NCBI GenBank assembly: GCA_038207745.1
Contig: JBBQZL010000089.1
Span: forward strand, 1 to 10,302
Direction of reading: 5' to 3'
From: JBBQZL01 sp038207745
GTDB taxonomy: Bacteria > Actinomycetota > Thermoleophilia > Solirubrobacterales > 70-9
Length of the DNA stretch: 10,302 nucleotides
The position numbers were made by a program, and so were the translations under genes. Below are positions 1 to 7,726 of this stretch, in pieces. Positions within the stretch are counted from its first letter, which is position 1, and each line of letters begins with the position of its first letter. The notes under the pieces were generated by a model. That model saw only the letters and a list, made by a program, of their open reading frames with translations. It ran no database searches and was not told where the DNA came from.

Positions 1-521
1 TGCTGGCGATCCCCTATCTGCTCCTCGCAACCGGGCTCGCCGCCTCATGCTCGTTCGGCAACGGCTGCTTCGGTGGGCTCCTAAAGCCCGGGCTCGGAGT
101 CGTGATCTTTGTGATCGCCTTCACGAGCTGGACCTTCATCGCCCGGATCATCCGTGGCGAGACCCTCTCGCTTCGCGAAAAGGAGTTTGTCGAGGCGGCC
201 AGATCGGTTGGCGCTCCCAACTCCCGGATCATCTTCCAGGAGGTCCTCCCGAACCTGGTTGCGCCGATCATTGTCTACACCTCGATCCTCGTTCCCCAGG
301 TGATCCTCTACGAAGCCGCCCTCTCGTTCCTGGGAGTCGGGGTCCAGCCCCCCACCGCCAGCTGGGGTCAAATGATCTCGGATGCAACCGGGACCTTCGA
401 CACGGCCTGGTGGTACATGTTCTTCCCCGGACTTGCACTGGTCTTCACCGTGCTCGCGTTCAACGTGATCGGTGATGCGATGCAGGACGCGCTCAACCCG
501 AAGTACCGGCGCAAGAAATGA
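1..521 (+). CDS. dppC: Dipeptide/oligopeptide ABC transporter permease, DppC/OppC type (5' truncated)
   Basis: This is the C-terminal 172 residues of an inner-membrane permease of a Dpp/Opp/Nik-type importer; the start lies upstream of the window and the first whole codon is at base 3. Seen: hydrophobic segments at fragment residues about 2-14, 30-48, 84-104 and 140-158, and the cytoplasmic EAA loop, with E64-A65-A66, G70 and the trailing LPN at 82-84, which couples to the ATPases. The ending NPKYRRKK is positively charged as expected for a cytoplasmic tail. Family members are about 280-310 residues, so roughly the last 55-60% is present. An external loop contains two cysteines (C16 and C22, CSFGNGC) that could form a disulfide. 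The binding-protein gene follows after 61 bases on the same strand. I infer this permease is the partner of the permease B encoded further downstream, since that cluster contains no other C-type subunit. Confidence 0.93.
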   Translation, partial: LAIPYLLLATGLAASCSFGNGCFGGLLKPGLGVVIFVIAFTSWTFIARIIRGETLSLREKEFVEAARSVGAPNSRIIFQEVLPNLVAPIIVYTSILVPQVILYEAALSFLGVGVQPPTASWGQMISDATGTFDTAWWYMFFPGLALVFTVLAFNVIGDAMQDALNPKYRRKK

Positions 522-570
522 GTTTTCCATTGCGAGCAAATGCAACATCGAAATGCCCACGAATGAAGCG

Positions 571-576
571 AAAGGA
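571..576 (+). promoter_or_regulatory. Ribosome binding site for the binding-protein gene
   Basis: AAAGGA lies 6 bases before the ATG at 583. It decides the start: the open frame extends upstream to 472, overlapping the dppC end, but only the ATG at 583 has a good Shine-Dalgarno sequence and places a lipoprotein signal at the very N-terminus. Confidence 0.7.
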
Positions 577-582
577 CATCTG

Positions 583-2394
583 ATGCAAACCCAATGGCGT
601 GCAGCAGCCCTACTCTCATGTCTCGTCTGTCTGGTCCTGGGCCTTGCCGCCTGCGGCAGCAGCAGCGACAGCGGCAGCAAGGAGACAGGCACGGGACAGA
701 ACGACTTCCCGCCGGTCAACACCGCTCCTGACAATTCCAAGAAGGGCGGGACCCTGACAGTCCTTGCCGCCGGCGATGTCGATTACCTCGATCCCGGTGC
801 GGGCTACTACCAGTTCACGTACATGGTGGATTTCGCAGTCGAGCGTACGCTCGTCGGCTGGCCCCCGGATGAGATCGACACCCCGCAGCCGGACCTCGCC
901 GATGGTGAGCCGGTTGTGAGCGACGGCGGCAAGACACTGACCTTCAAGATCAAGACCGACGTCAAGTACTCGCCGCCGGTGAATCGCGCAATCAAGTCCG
1001 CAGACTTCAAGTACGCGATCGAGCGCGGCCTCCTCCCCGGGGTCGCAACGGGATATCTCGAGTCCTACTTCGGTGACCTGATCGGATTCGGTGACGCACA
1101 GGCCGCGGTGCGGAAGGATCGTTCCTCGGTCCCGGACATCTCGGGAATCACAACTCCGGACGATGCGACGCTGGTGCTCAAATTCACGAAGCCAGTCGCT
1201 GCAACGGCGCTACAGGCGCTGTCGCTGCCGATCGGCTCGCCGGTGCCTGAGGAATACGCGAAGCAGTTCGACTCCCAGAGCCCATCGACCTACGGCCAGA
1301 ATCTCGTGGCCACCGGTCCGTACATGATCGAGAACAATTCGGCGGGCAAGCTGACCGGTTACACACCTGGCAAGCAGATCAAGCTGATCCGCAACCCGAA
1401 CTGGGATGCCTCGACGGACTACCGCCCTGCCTATGTCGACAAGATCGACATTCAGGAGGGCTTCTCCGACACCTCATCCGCGTCGCGGAAGATCCTCACC
1501 GGCAGTGATCAGGTGAACGGCGATTTCCCGCCGGACCCACCGGTCCTCAAGGAGGCGACCACCCAGACCCCGGACCAGTTGATGCTTGCTCCGCAGGGTG
1601 GAAGCCGCTACATCTCGCTGAACACGACGATCCCGCCGTTCGATGACATCAACGTCCGCAAGGCCGTGATTGCGGGTTCCGACCGCGATGCGCTTCGGCT
1701 GACCCGCGGAGGTGCCATAGTCGGCCCGATCGCGTCGCACTACATCCCGCCGGCAGTTCCCGGCTTCGAGGAGGCCGGAGGCGCCGTGGGCCCGGGCTAT
1801 GACTTCCTTGCAAATCCAAAGGGGGACATGGCTCTGGCCGCCAAGTACATGAAGAAGGCGGGTTACAAGTCCGGGAAATACGAGGGCAATCAGACCCTGC
1901 TGATGGTCGGCGATGACTCCGGAGTTGGTCGAAAGACCGCCGAGGTGGCATTGAACTCATTCGAGAAGCTTGGCTTCAAGGTCAACTTCCGGCCGGTCAC
2001 CCACGACACGATGTACACGCGGTTCTGCAACGTACCGAAGTCGAAAACCGCGATCTGCCCGAACGTGGGTTGGATCAAGGACTTCAACGACGGTCAGACG
2101 ATCCTGGATCCGACCTTCAACGGTCAGGCGATCCAGCCGGTCAACAACTCGAATTGGCCGGAGCTGAACGACCCGAAGATCAACTCGGCGATCGACAAGG
2201 CAAGGCTCATTTCCGATCCCAACGAGCGAGCCAAGGCCTGGGGAGAAATTGACAGGCAGATCAGCGCACAGGCACCGGCGATCCCATGGGTGTGGGATTA
2301 CTTCCCCGTGATCATGTCGACCGATGTCGTCGGTGTCGTCAACGCGTTCAACGGCAACATCGACCTCTCGTACACGTCGCTGAAGAACCCGTAG
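583..2394 (+). CDS. dppA: Peptide ABC transporter substrate-binding lipoprotein (SBP_bac_5 family)
   Basis: This is a 603-residue extracytoplasmic binding protein of solute-binding family 5, which captures the ligand and delivers it to the permease pair. Seen: an N-terminal lipoprotein signal with R6, a hydrophobic stretch at 7-23 and the lipobox L21-A22-A23-C24, then a Ser/Gly-rich linker at 25-40. The mature domain opens with GGTLTVL (55-61), followed by the LDPG element at 69-72. ATGPYMIE (243-250) and an ISLNTT-PPFDDINVRKAV stretch (344-362) are typical of the family. Two cysteines at 482 and 492 sit close together and might pair. Family members are usually 500-600 residues, so it is complete and slightly long. 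The ligand cannot be told from sequence: di- or oligopeptides are the default, but nickel, opine, glutathione and sugar-oligomer binders share this fold. A strong hairpin lies between this gene and permease B, consistent with the binding protein being made in excess. Confidence 0.93.
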   Translation: MQTQWRAAALLSCLVCLVLGLAACGSSSDSGSKETGTGQNDFPPVNTAPDNSKKGGTLTVLAAGDVDYLDPGAGYYQFTYMVDFAVERTLVGWPPDEIDTPQPDLADGEPVVSDGGKTLTFKIKTDVKYSPPVNRAIKSADFKYAIERGLLPGVATGYLESYFGDLIGFGDAQAAVRKDRSSVPDISGITTPDDATLVLKFTKPVAATALQALSLPIGSPVPEEYAKQFDSQSPSTYGQNLVATGPYMIENNSAGKLTGYTPGKQIKLIRNPNWDASTDYRPAYVDKIDIQEGFSDTSSASRKILTGSDQVNGDFPPDPPVLKEATTQTPDQLMLAPQGGSRYISLNTTIPPFDDINVRKAVIAGSDRDALRLTRGGAIVGPIASHYIPPAVPGFEEAGGAVGPGYDFLANPKGDMALAAKYMKKAGYKSGKYEGNQTLLMVGDDSGVGRKTAEVALNSFEKLGFKVNFRPVTHDTMYTRFCNVPKSKTAICPNVGWIKDFNDGQTILDPTFNGQAIQPVNNSNWPELNDPKINSAIDKARLISDPNERAKAWGEIDRQISAQAPAIPWVWDYFPVIMSTDVVGVVNAFNGNIDLSYTSLKNP

Positions 2395-2414
2395 TCACGT
2401 AGGACGACGAACCA

Positions 2415-2450
2415 GCCCCGCCGCCGCGTGCTTGTGAGCGGCGGCGGGGC
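2415..2450 (+). terminator. GC-rich hairpin between binding-protein and permease genes (attenuator or mRNA-stabilising element)
   Basis: A perfect 13-bp inverted repeat has arms GCCCCGCCGCCGC (2415-2427) and GCGGCGGCGGGGC (2438-2450) around a 10-base loop. It begins 20 bases after the binding-protein stop. No T-run follows, so it is not a classical intrinsic terminator. In many binding-protein operons a hairpin here lowers expression of the downstream membrane genes or protects the upstream mRNA from 3' exonucleases. Which applies here is inference. Confidence 0.75.
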
Positions 2451-2488
2451 GTATGTCTGTTCAACCAGAAAGCCAAGACGAGACCAGG

Positions 2489-3450
<962 letters not shown>

Positions 3451-3454
<4 letters not shown>

Positions 3455-4479
3455 GTCTGCTTTCGGTCGAAGATCTGAACGTCCGGTTCCACACAGAGGA
3501 CGGGGTGGTCCATGCGGTTGACGGAGTCTCCTTCTCGATCGAGCCGGGTGAGACGTTGGGAATAGTCGGCGAGTCCGGCTGCGGCAAGTCCGTCACCTCG
3601 ATGACGATCATGGGGCTGACGCAGAGCGATAACACCGATATCTCGGGTAGCGCCAGTTTCGAGGGCGCCAACCTGCTCGCGATGGGCAACGACGATCTGC
3701 GCAAGGTCAGAGGCAACGAGATCGCGATGATCTTCCAGGATCCCCTGTCGTCCCTCCACCCCTTCTACAAGGTCGGCAAGCAGCTGTCCGAGGCGATCAC
3801 GACCCACCGGGATGTCTCGAAGTCAGAGGCGAGGAAGCACTCGATCGAGCTGCTCGGCATGGTCGGCGTGCCCGAGCCGAGCCGACGGATTGACGACTAC
3901 CCGCATGAGTTCTCCGGCGGGATGAGGCAGCGCGCGATGATCGCAATGGCGCTCTCCAACGACCCGAAGCTGCTGATCGCCGACGAGCCGACCACCGCGC
4001 TTGACGTGACCACCCAGGCCCAGATCATTGATCTGCTCGCGAAACTGCAGGCTGAACTCGGGATGGCGGTGATGATCGTCACCCACGATCTCGGGGTGAT
4101 CGCCGAGACCGCTGACCGGGTTGTCGTCATGTATGCGGGGCGGATCGTCGAGGAAGGCGTCCTCGACGAGATCTTCTATGACCCGCAACACCCGTACACC
4201 TGGGGCCTGCTCGGTTCACTGCCGAGGCTTGATCGGCCGCGGCCCGAGCGCCTACCCCAGATTGCCGGGCTGCCCCCCTCGCTGATCAATGCGCCGCAGG
4301 GCTGCCACTTCAGACCGCGCTGCCCCCATGCATTCGGAAGATGCGTCGAGATCCCGCCGCTCAAGGCGAGGATTCCCGACCGGCCAGATCACCTTGACCG
4401 CTGCTGGCTGGACGTGGAGAGCAAGCGCGAGCTTCGAGTCGTGGACGAGGGCATCGGACTTCGGGAGCCGGCAGGATGA
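3451..4479 (+). CDS. dppD: Dipeptide/oligopeptide ABC transporter ATP-binding protein, DppD/OppD type
   Basis: This 342-residue cytoplasmic ATPase is one of two that power the importer. Seen: Walker A GESGCGKS (40-47), Q-loop Q96, signature FSGGMRQR (154-161), Walker B LLIADEPT (174-181, catalytic E179) and H-loop H212. The C-terminal oligopeptide-transporter extension starts at DPQHPYT (244-250), includes the GCHFRPRCP segment and carries cysteines C285, C291, C298 and C318. In studied Dpp/Opp ATPases four cysteines in this extension bind a [4Fe-4S] cluster, and the spacing here fits that. All catalytic motifs are intact. The start has a GAGG 5 bases upstream, lies inside the end of dppB, and the gene itself ends in a 4-base overlap with dppF. 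It would act as a heterodimer with the DppF-type protein encoded next. Confidence 0.95.
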
Positions 4480-5564
4480 CACCGCTTCTGGAGGTCAGGA
4501 ATCTGGTCAAGCACTTCCCGATCAAGTCGGGAATCCTGGTCGATCGGGAGGTTGCCAGGGTCCAGGCGGTCGACGACGTCAGCTTCACGATCGAGCAGGG
4601 CGAAACGCTCGGCCTGGTCGGCGAGTCAGGCTGCGGAAAGTCAACGCTGTGCCGGACGATCCTGCAGCTCATCGAGCCGACCTCGGGCTCGGTCCGCTTT
4701 GAGGGAGAAGAGATCGCCGGACTTGATCCGAAGCGGATGCGCTCGATGCGCCGAGAGATGCAGATGATCTTCCAGGACCCCTACGCCTCGTTGAATCCCC
4801 GGCGACGGGTCGGCCAGATAGTCGGTCAGCCGATGGTCCTCCACGGCACCGTTGAGAGGCGGGATGTGCGTCGCTCGGTCGAGGAGCTGCTCGACCGGGT
4901 CGGGCTGTCCGCTGAGCACTACAACCGATTTCCGCACGAGTTCTCCGGCGGGCAGAGGCAACGGATCGGAATCGCGCGGGCTCTTGCGCTGAGACCAAAG
5001 CTGATCGTCGCCGACGAGCCCGTCTCGGCTCTCGACGTCTCGATCCAGGCTCAGATAATCAATCTCCTCGAAGATCTTCAGGAAGAGTTCAACCTCACCT
5101 ACATCTTCGTCGCACACGATCTCGGAGTTGTCAGGCACGTCTCCGATCGGATCGCCGTGATGTACCTGGGCAAGGTCGTCGAGTCCTCGCCGGCTGACCG
5201 CCTCTACAGCGACCCCGTCCATCCATACACAAACGCACTCCTCTCGGCGATCCCGATCCCCGATCCCAGGCGCAGCGCCGAGCGCGCACCGCTGGTCCTC
5301 GAAGGGGACGTACCGAGCCCGATAAACCCGCCTTCGGCGTGCCGCTTTCACACCCGCTGCCAGTGGGCCACCGAGATCTGCTCGGCCAACGAGCCCCCAC
5401 TTGCCTCCTACGGTCTCGACCGGGTCGCGGCATGCCACCATCCGCGCAACGTCAGTGCAGCGCAGCTCTCACGCGCCGAGGTTGTGCCGGAGAGCCCGGA
5501 GAGCGCCGGCAACTCGGTGGCCGCCCCGGCCGCCCCAGCAGCACCCTCGACCCCCAGCGCCTGA
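4476..5564 (+). CDS. dppF: Dipeptide/oligopeptide ABC transporter ATP-binding protein, DppF/OppF type
   Basis: This is the second ATPase of the importer, 362 residues. Seen: LLEVRNLVKHFPIK at the N-terminus (4-17), typical of the F subunit, then Walker A GESGCGKST (49-57), Q-loop Q100 in FQDPYASLNPR, signature FSGGQRQR (156-163), Walker B LIVADEP (176-182, catalytic E181) and H-loop H214. The C-terminal extension begins at SDPVHPYTNALLSAIP (245-260) and carries C289, C295, C302 and C320 with the spacing expected for a [4Fe-4S] site like that of its partner. The last 25 or so residues are a low-complexity Ala/Pro/Ser tail (AAPAAPAAPSTPSA) beyond the normal family end, probably disordered. It is the last gene of the operon; a strong inverted repeat lies 44 bases downstream. 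Confidence 0.95.
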   Translation: MTPLLEVRNLVKHFPIKSGILVDREVARVQAVDDVSFTIEQGETLGLVGESGCGKSTLCRTILQLIEPTSGSVRFEGEEIAGLDPKRMRSMRREMQMIFQDPYASLNPRRRVGQIVGQPMVLHGTVERRDVRRSVEELLDRVGLSAEHYNRFPHEFSGGQRQRIGIARALALRPKLIVADEPVSALDVSIQAQIINLLEDLQEEFNLTYIFVAHDLGVVRHVSDRIAVMYLGKVVESSPADRLYSDPVHPYTNALLSAIPIPDPRRSAERAPLVLEGDVPSPINPPSACRFHTRCQWATEICSANEPPLASYGLDRVAACHHPRNVSAAQLSRAEVVPESPESAGNSVAAPAAPAAPSTPSA

Positions 5565-5577
5565 GCGCCGGGACCTG

Positions 5578-5595
5578 CGGTGGCCACCACCGTTT
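5578..5595 (+). terminator. Small hairpin plus TTT after the importer operon
   Basis: A 6-bp stem CGGTGG (5578-5583) / CCACCG (5587-5592) with a 3-base loop is followed by TTT. It begins 13 bases after the dppF stop. It is weak alone, but lies just before the much larger inverted repeat, so the two could act in series. Confidence 0.3.
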
Positions 5596-5608
5596 CGGCC
5601 AAGCGCCG

Positions 5609-5658
5609 GACGTGACTGGTTTTCTGGCTGATATGCATGCCAGAAAACCAGCCACGTC
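5609..5658. terminator. Large inverted repeat between convergent genes, likely bidirectional terminator
   Basis: The left arm GACGTGACTGGTTTTCTGGC (5609-5628) pairs with 5639-5658 in 19 of 20 positions, the mismatch being A5615 against C5652. The 10-base loop is TGATATGCAT. It lies between the end of the importer operon and the end of the NTF2-like gene on the other strand. There is no T-run beyond either arm, so it would be a U-less type terminator. A protein-binding operator or a small mobile-repeat remnant are alternatives. Confidence 0.6.
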
Positions 5659-5729
5659 GGCTATCCGGCCTGATCAGGGAGCTTGAAACCGGAGTCGGCG
5701 GCGCGTGACCGGCAGGAGCGGACCCGCAG

Positions 5730-6209
5730 CTACGGCTTGTGGGTGGCGGAGAACTCTTCGAGCTGAGCACGAGCGGTGTTCCGGGCACGCATCTTGAGCG
5801 GAGGGAGCAGGCCGATCGCCCAGCCGGCTGGTCCGAACGCCTGGCGCGCCCAGCGCAGAAAGTCGAAGTGATCGTCGTGCTCGACGATCAGGCCATCAGC
5901 AAAGACGAACCTGGCACGGATCTCGTTGACCACCGGTCGATTGGTGCGCGTGAAGGTGTAGGTGGCAACCCAGTCGCCGTGGCCGGTGGTCTCGTCGGCG
6001 CCGTTGTCACCGAGAACAACCGACAGATCGGTGGACCTCGAGGTCAGCATCCGCCACATGTCGCCGATCTGGCTGCCCTTCAGATCCCCGAAGGCGGGGT
6101 CCGAGAAGCGGGCGTTCTCGGCGTAGCAGGCGGCCATCGACTCCCCATCGCCCGCATCCAGCGACGTGTAGAGGTGCCTGATCAGGTCTCTGTTGCCGTC
6201 TGCGCTCAT
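5730..6209 (-). CDS. NTF2/SnoaL-like domain protein
   Basis: This is a 159-residue protein of the nuclear-transport-factor-2-like (SnoaL/ketosteroid isomerase-like) alpha+beta cone fold. Seen: an N-terminal helix with the pattern IRHLYTSLDAGD (10-21), MAACYAENARFSDPAF (25-40), then strands WVATYTFTRT (80-89), VVNEIRARFVFADGLIVEHDDHFD (93-116), and a C-terminal helix-rich part (RWARQAFGPAGW, 119-130, and RARNTARAQLEEF, 141-153). The F-x-F-x-D-G-x-I-x-x-H-D-D-x-F-D pattern is a hallmark of a widespread bacterial subgroup of unknown role. The fold hosts isomerases, hydrolases, cyclases and pure binding proteins, so no reaction can be assigned. The gene begins 9 bases after the glycerate kinase stop on the same strand, so it is probably co-transcribed with it. 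The Shine-Dalgarno is weak (AGGCTCGG region). Confidence 0.85.
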   Translation of the reverse strand: MSADGNRDLIRHLYTSLDAGDGESMAACYAENARFSDPAFGDLKGSQIGDMWRMLTSRSTDLSVVLGDNGADETTGHGDWVATYTFTRTNRPVVNEIRARFVFADGLIVEHDDHFDFLRWARQAFGPAGWAIGLLPPLKMRARNTARAQLEEFSATHKP

Positions 6210-6218
6210 CTGCCGAGC

Positions 6219-7601
6219 CTATTTGACGGGTGCCGCAGAACCAAGAGGTTGACCGATCAGCACGACGATCAGGTCGTTGACGTTGGTACCCGTCGGTCCG
6301 GTGAAGATGAGATCGGACAGCTTCGAGAGCGGCTCTCCCGAGCGATGCCCGAGCAGTGACCCCCTGAGGTCGAGGTCGAGTTGCCTGGCCCGTGCCGCGG
6401 TTTCACCATCGCTGATCGCGCCGGCCGCATCGGTCCCGCCGTCGGAGCCGTCGGTGTCGAGAGCGATAAGGACAACGTCCCGGCCATCCAGCTCAAGGGC
6501 GGCGGAGAGCGCAGCCTCCTGCCCCGGCCCGCCGGCCCCAAAGGCGCCGCTTTCGCCGAGGCTCACAGTGCTCTCCCCGCCGCAGGCAAGCAGCGCGATC
6601 GGCGGCTCGAAGGGGGCGCCGGTGATCTGGCTCGTCGCTGCAAGGTTCGCGATGATCCGGCCGACCTCACGCGCCTCCCCTTCGATGCTGGTTGAGACCG
6701 TGGTTGCCGGTATCCCGAGACCGTTTGCCTCGGCCGCCATCGCCCGGCACGCGACTCCACCGGTCGCGAGCATCACGGTCTGTATCGGGTACGCGGAGAG
6801 ATCAGGCGAGTGGGCTGCGTCGCTGCGGAGATGACGGAGCACCGATTCCGGAATCTGATCCTTGATGCCGTAGTCGCGGAGCGCGGCGACCGCGTCTTCC
6901 ACGGTCGAGGTGTCGGCAGCCGTCGGATCGGTGATCACATCGACGATGTCGCCCGCGACGTCGGAGACGGTGAGATTGACCAATCTCGCCGGGGCGATGG
7001 TCGCCGCCAGACGCCCACCCTTGAAGGCCGAGACATGCTTGCGGACCTCGTTGACCGATGTGATCGGCATCCCCGAGGTGAGAAGCAGTTGATGGAGTTC
7101 GCGCTTCTCCTCAAAGGTGACCCCTTCCGGAGGAAGGCTCACCAGTGCCGAGCTTCCGCCGGTGAAGCAGGCGATCACGAGGTCGCCATCTCCCAGTGGA
7201 CCCGAGAGCTCGAGCAGGCGTGTTGCCGCGGCGACGCTTCTCGTCGACGGCAGCGGATGGTCGGCGCCGAGCAGCTCGATCGGATCCAAACGATCAGCCG
7301 GGAGATCGCGCACGACGACCGCTCCGGCGTCGATGCGATCACCAAGCACCGACTGGAGCGCGGTCGCGATGGCCAGCGAGGCCTTGCCGGCACCGAGAAC
7401 AACCAACCTGGCATCCGGAGCAAGTGGATACCAGACCCCTGCGACGCACACACCTCCATCGCCCGGCTCAACGATCTCGACGACCGCGGGGGCAGGGTCG
7501 CAGGCGACCAATCCCGCTTCCGCTATTCGAAGCGCCTGCTCGCGAAGCCCGACAAGACCATGTGAGCAGAGCTCATCGTGGTTATCCACCACCAAGGTCA
7601 A
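6219..7601 (-). CDS. Glycerate 2-kinase, class II (DUF4147/MOFRL family, GckA/TtuD-like)
   Basis: It is predicted to phosphorylate D-glycerate to 2-phosphoglycerate with ATP in the cytoplasm, feeding glycolysis. From the TTG at 7601 it is 460 residues, typical of the family. Seen, in order: LGAGKAS (69-75), FTGGSSAL (146-153), NEVRKHVSAFKGGRLA (184-199), VSDVAGD (212-218), then the C-terminal MOFRL domain with GGESTV (341-346), GAGGPGQE (355-362), TDGSDGGTDAAGA (383-395) and TGPTGTNVNDL (434-444). Two motifs are atypical: TGGSSAL replaces the usual SGGGSAL and GGPGQE the usual GGRNQE. The start is uncertain. An in-frame ATG at 7700 would overlap the leader of the divergent aminotransferase and has no family-like residues, so I reject it. 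TTG 7601 has GGGGGA 6 bases upstream, and GTG at 7592 or 7589 are alternatives. Products of this family have often been mislabelled hydroxypyruvate reductase. Confidence 0.92.
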   Translation of the reverse strand: MTLVVDNHDELCSHGLVGLREQALRIAEAGLVACDPAPAVVEIVEPGDGGVCVAGVWYPLAPDARLVVLGAGKASLAIATALQSVLGDRIDAGAVVVRDLPADRLDPIELLGADHPLPSTRSVAAATRLLELSGPLGDGDLVIACFTGGSSALVSLPPEGVTFEEKRELHQLLLTSGMPITSVNEVRKHVSAFKGGRLAATIAPARLVNLTVSDVAGDIVDVITDPTAADTSTVEDAVAALRDYGIKDQIPESVLRHLRSDAAHSPDLSAYPIQTVMLATGGVACRAMAAEANGLGIPATTVSTSIEGEAREVGRIIANLAATSQITGAPFEPPIALLACGGESTVSLGESGAFGAGGPGQEAALSAALELDGRDVVLIALDTDGSDGGTDAAGAISDGETAARARQLDLDLRGSLLGHRSGEPLSKLSDLIFTGPTGTNVNDLIVVLIGQPLGSAAPVK

Positions 7602-7715
7602 CGCGAATCCCCCCGGCTGTGAATCAGCCACGCCCTGCGCCAACCAACGCCGACAAGGTTCCGGTTCCAGGCTCTGAAAGAGTGGCGGGCAATCGGCCAA
7701 ACATACAAAACGAAC

Positions 7716-7721
7716 AGGAGG
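7716..7721 (+). promoter_or_regulatory. Perfect Shine-Dalgarno deciding the GTG start of the aminotransferase
   Basis: AGGAGG lies 5 bases before the GTG at 7727. The open frame continues upstream to 7196 without a stop, but that part is antisense to the glycerate kinase and unlike any aminotransferase, so this site fixes the start. Confidence 0.85.
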
Positions 7722-7726
7722 CAGCG

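Noticed and set aside
81..740. A 219-codon minus-strand frame spanning the dppC/binding-protein junction.
   Set aside because: It is antisense to two supported genes, has no domain pattern and no ribosome site I could support.
4641..5441. A 266-codon minus-strand frame opposite dppF.
   Set aside because: It is antisense to intact ATPase motifs, with Asp/Arg-rich shadow composition.
5739..6359. A 206-codon plus-strand frame opposite the NTF2-like gene.
   Set aside because: The opposite strand carries the clear NTF2-like protein and the kinase C-terminus, and this frame crosses both.
7672..7682. Small inverted repeat CTCT-GAA-AGAG upstream of the aminotransferase.
   Set aside because: Four-base arms are expected by chance and there is no further support.
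7602..7700. ATG at 7700 as the glycerate kinase start.
   Set aside because: It would add 33 residues unlike the family and run through the divergent control region into the leader of the aminotransferase; a family-like length is reached from 7601 or nearby.
7196..7726. Upstream extension of the aminotransferase open frame.
   Set aside because: It is antisense to conserved glycerate kinase sequence, is Arg/Pro-rich with no homology-like pattern, and a perfect AGGAGG precedes the GTG at 7727.
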